Positions 1 through 17,700 of a stretch of DNA of 64,000 nt are shown here, in pieces. The stretch's first letter is position 1, and each line of letters begins with the position of its first letter. The notes beneath the pieces were generated by a model. It was given only the letters and a program-made list of their open reading frames with translations, had not been told where the DNA came from and ran no database searches. Both the position numbers and the translations under genes were made by a program. Source of the stretch: Margaritifera margaritifera (Eukaryota > Mollusca > Bivalvia > Unionida > Margaritiferidae); contig JAQPZY010001621.1 of assembly GCA_029931535.1 (NCBI GenBank), forward strand, positions 3,696,001 to 3,760,000, written 5' to 3'.

Positions 1-1418
1 TTGTTTTTCCTGCAACTTTTTATTGAAAAATTTAAGAATTCGTTCGGTTTCAAAAACCTTAAACTACTGCTTATGTTGCTGTTAGTAACGACACGTCATT
101 TAGTCATTGTGACGTCATGGAGTTATTGTAAAGTAATAATAACCACGGGCTAGACAGCAGTTCAAAATAACCAATATTTACATCTGAATTTTTTTTCCCT
201 AGCTTGCGATTGAAAAGGCCGAGAACATTCTGATTGCAATGGGTAGATTCCTAAATTGTAGTAAACGTTTTCTTTCCATTATGTTGTACTTTATCCTCAT
301 AAAAAGCATCATCAACTGCATCCTGGTGTCATTAGAAATTTCAATGAATAGACTTGACATAAGAATTTCAAATTTACACACACTACATACATCATTTCAT
401 CGTACTTTTTTCGCGATAAAGTCTTGATAGTAGACTAAAAATCGTCACTGTTGTTTTTTTTTTGCTTGTGTTTTTTTTTTTTTTTTTTTTGGGGGGGGGG
501 GGGAATCAGAATAAGTTGGACTAGTTTTTACCTATTGTTTTGAAATTTCACATACTTGAATCTTTTGAATCTCTTTAGTACGGATGAGATAAAAATTGAT
601 TTAACTCGTTTTATACCGTTTGAAAATGAGCACTCGCTTAACATCCTCTCTATATCAAATGACTGTTGTGTTATTTAGATCCATACGCCCATATATTAAT
701 CGAGTATTCTCTTCCCCCACGAGAACTGTTATCCTATAGCAGTGGTTCTCAAACTCATAACGCCATAAATTATGTCATAACGACATATAGTGCAAATGCT
801 TAAACTACGAAGCATGCGGATACACTCCAAAGTCATTCCACTATACTATGTTACGAATTTTATTGAATACAATCAATATTTTTGTCAAGGTTTCCAAAAG
901 AAAGACAGTAATCAACCCATTTAATAAATTTAATTTGAAATGGGCACTCATGTAATATCATCTATAAGATATTAGTTTCCACATTTATAAGGGATTTATT
1001 CGAATTTTCTGAAGTATTTATTTTTTAACTGTAAAATTCGGATTGAACCAAAGTGGAGAAAATTTTCAATTGCTGCATGTGTGTCATTGTATTTAGCATC
1101 ATAAGTATCACTATATTGTTGGCAGAGACTTTTAAATTTTTTTGTGTTGAAAAAGATGAATGCAATAATCAAAATTAAGATCTACTTTTTTAGGACCTAG
1201 ATGAAGTTATCATAAATCAATATTTTAAAACCCTACTCTTGATTCAGTATTGTGTAGTTTCATCGCAAAATTTATATTACGTTTTGGATTGTAAAAGGTC
1301 TACTTACTAGTAATACATACCCGGATATTTTTATTTTAATGTTTATGAATGTTGTCAAAGATTATAATTTTAAAAAGAAAACCACGTAAATGGTAGCTAT
1401 GGAAGTGAACCATAGCCG
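1..1418. other. Non-coding, presumed TXN-A intron 3
   Basis: No exon was recognised here. The next coding block downstream (2245) is thioredoxin exon 4, so this is most simply the intron before it, with exons 1-3 left of the window. I looked for an exon encoding the FLxVDVDE segment and found none. A poly-T/poly-G run lies at about 471-503. Confidence 0.5.
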
Positions 1419-1736
1419 CACTGAAGGGCAAATCAAATTCATCGTTTTAACATTCTACCATCAAGTGTAACACTGAAGGGCAAATCAAATTCAGCCTATT
1501 AACATTCTACCATCAAGTGTAACACTGAAGGGCAAATCAAATTCAGCCTTTTAACATTCTACCATCAAGTGTAACACTGAAGGGCAAATCAAATTCAGCC
1601 TATTAACATTCTACCATCAAGTGTAATACTGAAGGGCAAATCAAATTCAGCCTTTTAACATTTTACCATCAAGTGTAACACTGAAGGGCAAATCAAATTC
1701 AGCCTTTTAACATTCTTCCCTCAAGTGTAACACTGA
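1419..1736. repeat. 52-bp minisatellite, about 6 copies
   Basis: The unit begins CACTGAAGGGCAAATCAAAT and ends CATCAAGTGTAA. Copies differ at only a few positions, which suggests recent expansion or homogenisation. It lies in presumed TXN-A intron 3. Confidence 0.92.
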
Positions 1737-2244
1737 TGTTTTCAAATTATCTCGTTAAGTATGGGATTGCACTACAATTCACTCACACCTTATTACACCA
1801 GATGGCGTATGTGTTCGCTGGACCTTCTAGTTCTCTGTGTTAGAACTTCTGCGCATGAGCACATTTTTTGACACTGAAAACCGGTCTAGAAATTCACTAG
1901 AACACTCAAGCCATCCATCGATGGGTGAATTTCCCTTACAGTTATAAATAAAGGATTGCCTGTTGTTGTAATCTCATATTATCCGGGGAATATCGGGTAA
2001 TATAATTCTTCAGCTTTTATACACGATATTTTCAAAGTCTTTAATGACGTAAAGTCGTCCATTCGAACTGAGTCAATGAGGGCATCAATTAAGATATTGA
2101 AAATGAGAATTTTTGTATTCCACATTTTTCATAAATATGATATCTCCGTTTCATTTATGCGCCAAGGTTTTAGTAGACCTATTTCATCGAAAAGAAGATA
2201 CAATCACGGTTTTAATACACATATATCTTATTTATACATTATAG

Positions 2245-5292
<3,048 letters not shown>

Positions 5293-6233
5293 CTTAAAAT
5301 GGTACCCTTATAGTTGCATCAAGACACAAGCGGTGAAACGAAGGAGACAACTATTTGGAACGAAAATAATTCTTCACATTGTTTTAGGAATTGAGTTAGC
5401 AGTGTCCAAAAATGCCTCAGTGACTTGACGTTTTCTAGGTACTGCTGTGTTCCACCAAGTTTCCGTTTTCTGTGTTCTGTAGATTGTGAATTAAGGAATC
5501 AGCTAGGCACAAAAGGAATGTCCGTTTGTGTGATACTTCGTGTGATAAAGTTTCTTTGTTGGTGCTGTGAAAGTCGATGGGACATGGACTTTGATGCTAT
5601 AATTGTTTGATGTTGATATATCCCAGTGAGCCCACGATTATTAGAATTAGCGCGAAAACACTGGCGAGGGTTACAATATGAGCATTCGGTCAGTGTCATC
5701 GTCGACTGTACCTATACAAGTCTGAATTTTCGTCAGAACATCCCCGTATATCGATAGCCATGGAATGTGGTCCGAATATTCTATGACTTTCCCATCCCGT
5801 GCAAGATATTTTGACATAACGTTGGGGTGTGAGGTCAGAATGTATTCCCTATTGACAAGCTGGAATTTTCCGAAACCGCACGGTAGCGGCATAGAGTTGC
5901 CGCTTACTACCGAGCCTAGCAAAGTCAATCGACTTTACATCGAGCCCTACCTGCATGAAATCGATAGGAAGATGATTTATTTTCGCAGACATAAGCATTA
6001 AGACATATTTCGTCCCTTTAATAAGCCTAAAAAAAAGTGTATGCAAACTGGACCTCGCACTTGTCTATTTCTCACATCGCTTGCTCATGTGATCCAAAAT
6101 CTGGCCGCCTTCATTTTTCCTTGCGTTGGAGGTCAAACGATCCAGCGATAAATGCAACCTATGAAGGGTCAACAATTCTAATGATAATTAAAATTGTCTA
6201 CCATGTGACAGCAGCGCTACATCGCAAGGTAGA
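5293..6233. other. TXN-A 3' flank, no gene recognised
   Basis: This stretch is less repetitive than its surroundings. Two overlapping minus-strand open frames (5671-5928 and 5849-6046) show no motif I recognise. Part of it is presumably TXN-A 3' UTR; no poly(A) signal stood out. Confidence 0.4.
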
Positions 6234-6650
6234 GTTCAATACTGGATATTCGGCTCTTATATATTGGCTTATTATTGTTACTGGATATTTGGCTCGTATA
6301 TTGGCTTATTATTGTTACTGGATACTCGGCTCGTTTATTGGCTTATTATTGTTACTGGACACTCGGCTCGTATATTGGCTTTTTATTTTGACTGGATGCT
6401 CGGCTCGTATATTGGCTTATTGTTGTTACTGGATACTCGCCTCGTTTATTGGCTTATTATTGTTACTGGACACTAGGCTCGTATATTGGCTTTTTATTTT
6501 GACTGGATGCTCGGCTCGTATATTGACTTTTTATTGTTACTGGATACTCGGCTCGTTTATTGGCTTATTATTGTTACTGGATACTCGGCTCGTATATTGG
6601 CTTATTATTGTTACTGGATACTCGGCTCGTACATTGGCATATTATTGTAA
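6234..6650. repeat. 37-bp minisatellite, about 11 copies
   Basis: The unit is close to GGCTCGTATATTGGCTTATT then ATTGTTACTGGATACTC. Because 37 is not a multiple of three, a plus-strand frame of 216 codons cycles through all three frames of the unit and has a 37-residue period. I treat that frame as a by-product of the repeat. Confidence 0.92.
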
Positions 6651-7186
6651 CAAAAGTATCTTCAAATTGATATGTCTAAGAAGATAAATATTCTCCTTAT
6701 CAGTTTAAGACAGGTAGAATTAGCTATTAAGTCCCTTAATTATGGAAGCCCCACCGTAAAACGACTACCCTATACCGCAAAATCGCAGTTTTGACGAATT
6801 TAAACTTTTCAATATTGAATGCGCCATGAACTTCCACCACAACATAACTGTGCAGATATCTATCACGGTACACCTCGGGTTTAATGTGTTTGCAATAGAC
6901 ATGGAGGTGATTCAGATTAGTTGGCCTCGCCTTTGCCATGTTTTTTTTTTCTTTTCTTTTTCTTCTTCTTCTCCCCCTCCCCCCCACCCCCTCCAACCCA
7001 AAGCATAACGACAAGCATTTCTGATAGAATCGAATAATTGTTTACTGCCCTCGACGGTTTGTTTTAAAAATAGCAACATATGTGAATGTCCATGAACAAA
7101 TCTCTTGCATAATATTCATCCTTTATTTAGGCGTTTAGAAAAATCACTCAAGTTACTTGATGCATTGGGAAGTAATTAAAGCTAAT

Positions 7187-7251
<65 letters not shown>

Positions 7252-7564
7252 TACAGTATCTTAGCAAGATTTAAATGATAAATTTACTCTGTTTTGTGGC
7301 ATGAAAAGTATTGACATGTGCAATACGTTACTTTAGTCAATAAACTGAATGTGGGAAAGATCATTTCTAAGGGATCTCTCCCATTAGTATTTAGCCATGT
7401 AATTGTATGCATTGCTTGACATGCTTCACAATCGTCATAGGCTCTTGCAATTCCCTGCATGCTTTCTTTCTTTTTTCATAATTTCCCTTTATTTATCTTA
7501 TATGCATAGGTTACTACATTTGTATGGGAAAATATGAACGAGTTTTTTTCCCCCTGAAGGATAT
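6651..7564. other. Gene-free interval with (TA)n at 7189-7248
   Basis: It contains a pyrimidine tract at about 6940-7002 and a TA microsatellite of about 30 units at 7189-7248. No exon or known repeat was recognised. Confidence 0.6.
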
Positions 7565-7990
7565 TGCACAACGTTAGAAGTCCAATAAAACAAGTAGATT
7601 TCGAGGATGTAAAGCTAATAGAGAAAAAATGAGCATATAATAACACACAACGTTAGAAGTCAGATAAAACAAGTAGATTCCGAGAATGTTAAGTTAATGG
7701 AGAAAAAATGAGCATATAATAACACACAACATTAGAAGTCAGAAAAAACAAGTAGATTCTGAGAATGTTAAGTTAATGGAGAAAAAAGGAGCATATAATA
7801 ACACACAACATTAAAAGTCAGATAAAACAAGTAGATTCCGAGAATGTTAAGTTAATGGAGAGAAAATGAGCATATAATAACGCACAACGTTAGATGTCAG
7901 ATAAAACAAGTAGATTCCGAGAATGTTAAGTTAATGGAGAAAAAATGAGCATATAATAACACACAACATTAGAAGTCAGATAAAACAAGT
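7565..7990. repeat. 79-bp minisatellite, left part
   Basis: The unit contains ACGTTAGAAGTCAGATAAAA, AAGTAGATTCCGAGAATG and GAGCATATAAT. There are about five copies here. The array stops mid-unit at AAAACAAGT and resumes mid-unit at 9733, because a solo LTR has inserted into it. Confidence 0.93.
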
Positions 7991-9732
7991 TGTGGCGTGG
8001 TTGTGGTTGTGGTTGTGGTTATCGTTATCTAGAGGATGATCGACCTCGGTGTTATTGCCCGGATCGAATAAATAATAATATAAACTGTGAAACTTATCGA
8101 TGGAATGAATAGAGATCTGAGCAGATATATAGAACAGACTAAAACGAGCATCCCGTATATGAAATATAACAATTTAATCAATTACATAAACAACTGTGAT
8201 AATACATTACAGTAGGAAGATACAATTCTTTTTGAAATAAATCATTCACCGAATTTTAAACACAAATATACTTATATAAATAGCCGATCTGTTTAAATGA
8301 TAGAATTAATTCATCATAGAATCGAGTGAACAATCGAAGTCATTGCCTTGTACAGCTTCATAACCTTGTTTCCTCCTGTTCACCGTGCTGTTCAATTGGT
8401 TCCTTCGCTTTCTTCTCACTCTGACTATCTTGCCTCTGTCGGCCCTCAAACTTTGTGTGGGTAGGTGGATACGTAGGTATGTAGATACGTAGGTACGTGG
8501 ATACGTCAGTGGATTACGTCAGTGGAGCTATTTCCCCTTTCAAAATAAACAGAGAAGCAACCTAAATCTTCTGTCAGATATCCTACTGGGAATAGATCAT
8601 TACTCCACTCTCGTTATGTCAGATAGCATCCTATCGGAAGTCAAACATATATCAAAGGCTATCTGGTCAAGCCAAACACGGCAGGCCATAAACAAACAAA
8701 CCTAGTTTCATAAGATTAATGTATTTCCTAACGGCTATTTCATCGCTGACTCACATTAACATCACACGAGACATAATAGTTCCGTTCTCGATTATACAAA
8801 TGAATGAATGAAATTCATTACATGGCTTAACTACGTTAATTTCAGTCGATACGCACTTAAGTTTTTATCATACATGAAATCATCTAAGATCGGTGAATTC
8901 ACACGGATTCTCATACTCATATCAACTAAAGTAATGCATGAAATTCTTAGAATACATGATTCCTATAACACTCAAGACAACAAATTCAAATAATCTGTCA
9001 AACTTATATATAAGATCATTGTACGAATTCAGATAATGAACTCAAACACAGTTATACTCATATCAAGAAAATTGATATACGAATTTATACAAATAAATTC
9101 ATGCAAATATAAGTAAATAAATTCAGGCAAATAATTATATTCGTATCAACGAATTACATGAGATTGATGCGAATACCTTGTGCTTTCAAGCCTTGCTCGT
9201 TTCTACCGCCAGAATTGTGTCCGTTAACTTTCCAGACATCCGGTCCCTTGGATAATTGTTTTACGAGATAATTTCTTGCAAATTCAATCTCGGAGTCCCT
9301 TATACTCTCACGGAAAAAACGTAGACTGGCTAAATTTTGCGATGTGGCATATTAAAACTATGAAAGTTCGTGTGGGAAACACGCCCCTTATTTAGCGTAG
9401 CCAATCAGGATTAAATATATCTACCGCCTTTTATAAATAGGCGCCAAAATTTGCGGTCATCCTGACCCTCTAGATTTCCAAATAACTGATTCTGGACAAT
9501 CTCAATTCTGACATTTTCGATACAAAGATTGAGTTAACCTTTTCCCTTCCAGTTTCTCTGACTGTTAAATAAACGAATGCTTAATTAAAAATCGGTTCCT
9601 CTCACAACACAGACCTTACAATCCTCGCAGCATAGCGATTTAATATGCAACCTGTCCTCATAAATCTAATTAATTGTTCTCTGTCCAAGTTAATGTTCTC
9701 TTTATAGATCGACAGAAATTTGCACCCTTACA
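7991..9732 (+). mobile_element. Solo LTR (1742 bp) with 5-bp target duplication
   Basis: The insert begins TGTGGCGTGG and ends CACCCTTACA, so it has TG...CA ends. CAAGT lies directly on both sides (7986-7990 and 9733-9737), and removing one copy plus the insert restores the 79-bp repeat unit. There is no gag or pol inside. The U3-like part is long, with CCAAT at 9401-9405 and TATA at 9431-9439; AATAAA at 9568-9573 would be the poly(A) signal. This is the structure left by LTR-LTR recombination of an LTR retrotransposon. A 5-bp duplication suits the BEL/Pao or Ty3/gypsy groups; I cannot choose between them. Strand is inferred from the TATA and AATAAA order. Confidence 0.88.
9401..9440 (+). promoter_or_regulatory. 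LTR core promoter: CCAAT and TATA boxes
   Basis: GCCAATCAGG is followed 21 bp later by TTTTATAAATAGG. The AATAAA at 9568 is about 130 bp downstream, the spacing expected for a U3-R boundary in an LTR. Confidence 0.6.
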
Positions 9733-10440
9733 CAAGTAGATTCCGAGAATGTTAAGTTAATGGAGAAAAAATGAGCATATAATAACACATAACATTAGAA
9801 GTCAGATAAAACAAGTAGATTCCGAGAATGTTAAGTTAATGGAGAAAAAATGAGCATATAATAACACACAACGTTAGAAGTCAGATAAAACAAGTAGATT
9901 CCGAGAATGTTAAGTTAATGGAGAAAAAATGAGCATATAATAACCCACAACGTTAGATGTCAGATAAAACAAGTAGATTCCGAGAATGTTAAGTTAATGG
10001 AAAAAAATGAGCATATAATAACACACAACATTAGAAGTCAGATAAAACAAGTAGATTCCGAGAATGTAAAGCTAACAGAGAAAAAATGAGCATATAATAG
10101 CACACAACACTAGAAGTCAGATAAAACAAGTAGATTCCGAGAATGTTAAGTTAATGGAGAAAAAATGAGCATATAATAACACAAAACGTTAGAAGTCAGA
10201 TAAAACAAGTAGATTCCGAGAATTTTAAGTTAATAGAGAACAAATGAGCATATAATAACACACAACATTAGAAGTCAGACAAAATAAGTAGATTCCGAGA
10301 ATTTTAAGTTAATAGAGAACAAATGAGCATATAATAACACACAACGTTTGAAGTCCAATAAATATAATAACGCAGAACGTTAAAAGTCAAATAAATATAA
10401 TAACACACAACGTTAGAAGTCCTATAAATATAATGAAGTC
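9733..10440. repeat. 79-bp minisatellite, right part
   Basis: About seven further copies of the same unit follow the solo LTR. After about 10345 the array decays into shorter units of about 36 bp containing TATAATAACACACAACGTTA. Confidence 0.93.
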
Positions 10441-10911
10441 TTAAACGAAAACATACCTCTTCTACTTTTTTTTTCACTGAGTCATCTTTAAAGAACACCA
10501 TCTGTTTTTTTTTAAATAAAAAAGTTTGATTTTTTAAAAAATGGAAACTGGAGACAAAAACCATTTCATCTTAATAATCAACCCTTCCAAACATACTTAT
10601 GCTGTTTTAAAAGTCATCACTTGACTCTCTTTAAGATTCTGTGTCAAAAGTTGTATAAAAAAGAAGAGAAAGAAAAAAGAAAATATAGTATCACTTGACT
10701 GAAACATAAGCGATTTCTAAAACTGTAGATACGAGAGTAAATATTGCAGGAAGAGAGTTGGAAATGGGTGTAGAAGCTGGTATTTATGTAGAATTTACAG
10801 TTGTTTTGGTGTCAAATGTGCATTATGTTACGATGTCACGACTGGCTCTAAATTTGCAGAGTCTGTGTATGTTAATACTATCTTAACTATGTGGCTTCAA
10901 AACATTCTTGC
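10441..10911. other. Gene-free interval
   Basis: A/T-rich sequence with short homopolymers. The minus-strand frame at 10304-10564 is made mostly of the preceding repeat. Nothing recognisable. Confidence 0.5.
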
Positions 10912-11145
10912 TATCAAGGCTAGGTTATGTGTCCTGTCCTAGTATCAAGACTAGGTTATGTGTCCTGTCCTAGCATCAAGGCTAGGTTATGTGGTCGGTC
11001 TAAGTATCTACGCTATGTTATGTGGTTTGCCCTAGTATTAAAATTAGATTATGTGGTCGGTCCAAGTATCAAAGCTAGATTATGTGGTTGGTCCTAGTAT
11101 CAAAGCTAGTTTATGTGGTCGGTCCAAGTATCAAAGCTTGGTTAT
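10912..11145. repeat. 31-bp minisatellite, about 7 diverged copies
   Basis: The unit is close to TATCAAAGCTAGGTTATGTG then GTCGGTCCTAG. Copies are visibly diverged. Confidence 0.88.
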
Positions 11146-11589
11146 TTGCTCCGAGAACTCTGATCATGCTGCACGGCTGTGTAGGCGAAGTCAGCCTTGC
11201 TGGATTAATCTAATCCAACCTTTTACTCACACCCGGTCGAGAAAGTAACCAAACAGTTTGCTCGTTATGAAGACTCATTGTTTGCATTATAATGGTACAG
11301 TTGTGTAAATTTTTGTAATTATAATAAAATCACAAAATCCAGTGTTTGAGTATGTTCTGTTTCAACCTGAATATTCTCTGTTTCAAGGCCGCTTTCCATC
11401 ATTTGCCATGCGAGATACAACAAACAAAATGCTGTTTTCACACTGCAAAGTTTGCAACTCGCTGTTTGCTCTTTGAGTTGGCATAAAATATGTGTTTATT
11501 GTTCAACGGTTAACTGTCTTTGCTTGAGATGACACAACCATTTAAAGACTTTTCTGCGGTGGATTAAAAAAGCAGATCTTCAACGCGTG

Positions 11590-11592
11590 GTA

Positions 11593-11628
<36 letters not shown>

Positions 11629-11960
11629 CCCTGCCATATTTATGCAGGGTGAATATAGTGTTACCCATGTCAGTCCCTCTCCTCCTGTCGCGTATCGTTA
11701 CCTCCGTCCGTCCGTCAAGAATTTAATCTCCTCTCAATCAATTATGAAAGACTTCATGGATTGAAGTCGAATTTGACATGGTCCTTTAGATTAGAAAGGT
11801 CTAGATGAAGTTCAATATCCATCTTCTTCTGTCCCAATGTTGGTTAAGTTATGGTTTCGTTTTGATTGAGTCATGGTCCCTGATTGACTTGGAATTGTGT
11901 CGTTTCACCATGAATTCCATTTTGAAAGACTGCAGGGATCAAAACCAAATTTAATGTGGG

Positions 11961-12035
<75 letters not shown>

Positions 12036-12330
12036 TGATTTTCACTAAAAATAGACATTTAAGTGAGTTACAACTCTTTTTTTACTCAGAAGTTTGTCTT
12101 TGCCTCATGAAAAATCCGTTTCTGCTGTATAATTTTTGAAGGTCTTCATGAATTTAAACCAAATTAGGTATCGTGTTTTATATTTCAAAAGACCAGGCTG
12201 GGTTTGACTTTACCTTGTCCCAATCCAACTTAAGTATGCCGCGTATGGCGTCAGAAGTTCCGCTTTTCACTTTGCACTCTGTGGATTAAAACCAAATTGG
12301 GATAGTGCTGTATATTTAAAAGAACTTCAT
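11590..12330. repeat. Dispersed repeat with poly-T and (TA)n
   Basis: A poly-T tract of about 29 bases (11597-11625) is followed by a unit with CCGTCCGTCCGTC (about 11700) and several diverged versions of GGATTGAAGTCGAATTTGAC. A (TA)n of about 34 units lies at 11965-12032. It resembles low-complexity gene-free repeats common in mollusc genomes; the family is not named. Confidence 0.6.
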
Positions 12331-13019
12331 TACCTTTGATTTTCATCTATTTCTGTAAAAAAAAATCAGATTTATTTCCCTGTTTAACGTTTCATCTGAC
12401 CCAAGGTTTATTCAATTGCGTCATGTTGGCAGTTAAAAAGATATTATAACACTCTTCAATGTCCTCTGTCTTTCTACGTACCTATAACTTTGTGACCAAT
12501 AGACATGTATTTTGGTTTTCAATAATAGAGTTGACTTATTCCCGAAACTTAATATATCTGCATGATGAAGTAGTTCGATATAAAAAAAAGTACGTATACC
12601 GAAAAGCAATGCTAGAGACAAAATAATGAATAAGCTGTTTATTTGTAAGGCAGTGAATGTCACTGTCGTTTTTTTAAGAGTGTAGATAAAGGAACTGGTT
12701 GCATATCTCGCAAAACTAGTTTCTACCTGTTCACGGAAACTGGAAAAAATATCTTGAACACAACATTTCAAATCAGACTAAAAATTGAAGAATTTTGATT
12801 GTAGATAACTTAAATACACATATGGGTACAACTAAAGAAATTTCCAAAAATATGTTTAAGGTTGTTTGTTGTACTTAACTGCAGAATTTCATAGTTGTCA
12901 AGGATTCTGAGCACGATTTTTAATTTTTGGTAGGTACTCCAGTCTGCGGTCTATTTTTGTGCTCAGTTTCGTGACTACGGAGACGGGTTCCAGGGTACAA
13001 TACAGAATCTTTGAAATCA

Positions 13020-13096
<77 letters not shown>

Positions 13097-13564
13097 CTAA
13101 GTGTTTTCAAGAGATACCATTATTTTAACCATTATCTTCTATCATGAATGTGGTTTGTAATCCAGACATTTATGATAATACATAATTGTTATCTTAACTG
13201 GATTTTTGTCCTCAGTTTCCAGTTCAAAACAAGTTTTCTTTTGCCTTCAAGAATGTTCGTCTATGTTCAAAGGTATGATATGACTCTAGCAGGCCCTTAA
13301 CACGTATGCCTTGTTTCAACCCGTCTCCTATTGATGTCACTGGTGAAGTTGGTTTGAGGGACAATACTGGTTAACTCAGTGTGAGGGTCCAAAGGTTCTG
13401 GACAAGCGAATCTGCGGGACAGAGAGATTCTTAAGGGATCCTTGGACAGGCTGTGATGAGCGGACCACGTGAGGTTGTTTCTTCACCATTTGGCGAGAGC
13501 TGTTGAATTGGAACCTCGTGCTCATGGCCTGGATGCCACGAGATAAATATAATCATATGTTTTG

Positions 13565-13634
<70 letters not shown>

Positions 13635-13689
13635 GTTTCAAACTTAAAAATCAATGTCACAATATGTGTGACAATCAATCTAAGACAGC
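12331..13689. other. Gene-free interval with two microsatellites
   Basis: It contains (CT)n at 13027-13093 (about 33 units) and (TA)n at 13567-13631. A minus-strand frame of 112 codons at 12433-12771 matches nothing I know and lacks splice context. Confidence 0.6.
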
Positions 13690-14290
13690 ATCATACTTGT
13701 TGGTGAATAATGCATTGATCCTAAATCCATACATTAATCATATTTGATGATAAATAATACATTGATCCTAAATCCATACAATAATCATATTTGATGATGA
13801 ACAATACATTGATAATACTTGCTGATAATACTATACATCAATCATATTCGTAGATAATTCCATAAATCAATCATATTTGTTGATAAATTCCATACATTTA
13901 ACACATTTATTGATAGATTCATATATCAGTCATATCTGTTGAAAAGTTCTATACATTGATCTTATCAGTCGACATACGAGATCATTTGTGATTATTGGTT
14001 CCAGTTACATGCTTTGATCGGATCCAGTTAAGAACGATATAATTTTGTTATATCCACTGTTGAACCTTGTGCGCATCAGTAGGGGTGTGAGATTAATTTA
14101 TGCAATTGTGTTAGGTGTTTTCGCTAGATCCAGTCCCACCCTGTTTCGTCCTGTTACACCATATCTCAATCATATCTGTTGATAAAATCCATGCATTAAT
14201 CATATTCATTAATAAACAATATAATTTGTAGTTATTTGTTGATGAACTATGCTTTGATCAACAAGTATCATTTTTTATATCCGTTGATGA
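13690..14290. repeat. Diverged short tandem repeat
   Basis: The core TTGATGATAAATxxTACATTGAT recurs with variations at about 13690-13970 and again at 14160-14240. Two related segments containing CGCTAGATCCAGTCCCACC (about 14125) and CGCTACATCCAATTCCACC (about 14424) are also present and may be LTR debris. Confidence 0.6.
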
Positions 14291-14455
14291 ACTTTGTGTA
14301 CATGGAATAGTGTCTTCAGTTCTTATAGTTTAGTAAGGGTGTCAGCTAGCGTGTTGTAGATGCAATTATCAATAATTTGCAGTATAAATAAACATCTCAC
14401 TCGCGTGCTTGTGTTGTGTGTCTTCGCTACATCCAATTCCACCCGGCTTCATCCT

Positions 14456-15659
<1,204 letters not shown>

Positions 15660-16280
15660 CCAACGAGTCTCAATGACCTGGACTTTTGGTTAAGGTATGC
15701 CGTCTTGAACTAAACTTACTGTCCAGAAACCATTAGTTTCTTATTAGACTGACCATGACACTGACCTCTGACCTTAAGACCACACAATCTATAGGTTTCT
15801 TTATAACCCTAAGTGCAAGCCATCTCCAAAATTAGGTCATGGCACTTACTCTTGAACAAAAAGTTATTCTGCAAAACCCAGTTTTCTTTCAGCCACAATG
15901 ATCTTGATCCCAAAATGAATATGCATCTTGCATACCTTAAGTGCAAGCCCTATGCAAACCTTGGTCAAGTTACGTGGTCTAGAACTAACGTTATTGTGCA
16001 AAAACCATTTGTTTTTTTTTATCACGGTGACTTTGACCTTAGACCTAAAATCAATAAGCTTCTTTCTTATCCTGCATATAAATCATCCATAACCTTTTGG
16101 TTCAAGCTACGAGGTCGAGAGAAAGTTTGGTCAAGCTACGTGGTCGAGAGAAAGTTTGGTGCAGGTTTGTGATGTAGAACTAATGTTATTGTGCAGGAGG
16201 CATTTTTCTCCTTGCAGTCTCAGTAACCCTCACCTTGGACCATATGACCCCAAAATCTATAAAGTAAAACTTACCGGTAT
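15660..16280. repeat. Diverged dispersed repeat with GACCTTGACC-like core
   Basis: Three to four diverged units each contain a version of GTCAAGCTACGTGGTCTAGA, ATTGTGCAAAAACC and AAAATCAATAAGCTTC. A similar piece lies at about 26850-27000. The text resembles a repeat common in mollusc genomes. This is recognition from memory, not a search. Confidence 0.55.
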
Positions 16281-16950
16281 TGTTTGGCCGAGGTAGCTAC
16301 TGTAGAACTGAGATCGTATAACACCCCTAAATGAGAATTATTATTGAATTGAAAAGGGTTTAATTAACGATTAAAAAATATACGAGAAAAATATTTTCTC
16401 ATTTATAGGCCCAACCCAATAAAAAACAACATATAGCAATCTTTGACCAGACAGAAGGCTTAAATAATCACTATTTAAAATATCTGACTTATGCCGTTCT
16501 TTATCCATTCATAATTAATGCCATAACAATGGGCTTACAATGAACTTTGCAATATTGGTTCTTGATATTTGCTAATATTCATTATTTGTTTAATTATTAA
16601 AGTACACGAACTTTGTATCACATTATTTCCATAGCAGACGAACAAAAAGATAACGGTGTTCGTTTCTTTCTTTGTTGGGTATATTTGTTATAACTAACCA
16701 TCTACCTTAGCTTACTTTCACAAGCCCAAACCTGATACAGTAGAATGTAAATTATCTGGATTGTTCACTTGGACGGATTCTCGTTTCTCCAGAAAGTTTG
16801 ATCCCTATTTGATTCAAAATTGATTATCCGCACAACAGTAGTGTGGAGGATCTTGGGAGTCCTAGACAACAACAAAAATTTTATAAAAAAATTCAAATCT
16901 CGTATTTTTATACGAGAATATTTCTGGAGCACTCATACTCTTTTAAAACA
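16281..16950. other. Gene-free flank of the duplication
   Basis: AT-rich single-copy-looking sequence. No homology to the flank of the second copy (left of 52207), so the duplication edge is placed at about 16951. Confidence 0.5.
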
Positions 16951-17529
16951 AATCATAGTCCATATGCTTTAAATACCTTCTTTTTATGTTTTTTTCAGCC
17001 ATTTTTAACGGTGACTAAACATCCAGAAAATACTTCACGCTTGACAAATTATCTGTAGGCGTTTACAACAAACCAACAGGACATTCTTCTGCAACTGGAG
17101 CTTTTATTTTAAGCAATTTGCAACATTTCTTCAATCCTTTCAAATGTATGAATGATTTTAGATCTGTGTCAAATTCTGCCTTTCCTATGATAGATTCGAA
17201 AACAGCTACTTCATATATTGTGCTGTTTTAAAGTTTTAAAAAATCCATATATTCATTCTCTGTTTTTGTATAATATGTGTAGATTGACCTTGTACAGTTT
17301 ATTTAATCTTTGATTTGCGCTGTAATTGTTGCAAAATACAAATTTGTGTATTTATTTGCATGAAATATGTAATTTATTCTTTCTTCATATCGTATTGCTT
17401 TAACAATCTTGCTATCAGGATTTATTATGCTTTTTTATAAATGCAATCTGTAAATCTTCATCTTTTCTGAAATATTGCAGAATATCTTTTTGGACGTTTA
17501 AATTGACAATTAAGGATATATATTGTTTA

Positions 17530-17700
17530 ATTTTATTCTGTAACACAACTAGCTTTGAGCACAATTGTATCCATCTAAACTTGTAATTAAATATATATTA
17601 TCTCTAGATACTGAGATTGTTTGATTTTATGTTAAACTCATGAAATATTTGTAACAACTCTCTGAAAACGATTGAATGTCTCAAAACATTGCTTCGTGAA
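17530..17700. repeat. Dispersed repeat member (three in window)
   Basis: The segment from TCTGTAACACAACTAGCTTT onward recurs at 52785-52860 (duplication partner) and, more diverged, at 26140-26290 within TXN-B intron 2. The third copy shares ATACTGAGATTGTT and TTTTATGTTAAACTC. Confidence 0.75.

Noticed and set aside
190..290. Possible exon after TTTTTTTTCCCTAG near 201
   Set aside because: A short open stretch follows but it does not match thioredoxin exon 3 or any family I know, and there is no good partner donor.
1800..2010. Possible LTR fragment with TTATAAATAAAGG near 1940
   Set aside because: No paired copy, no TG...CA ends with target duplication and no coding remains nearby.
6037..6687. 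A 216-codon plus-strand frame with a hydrophobic repeat
   Set aside because: It is the 37-bp minisatellite read through all three phases; no start context, splice sites or family.
12433..12771. A 112-codon minus-strand frame
   Set aside because: No recognisable motif, unusual composition and no splice context; expected by chance in a window this size.
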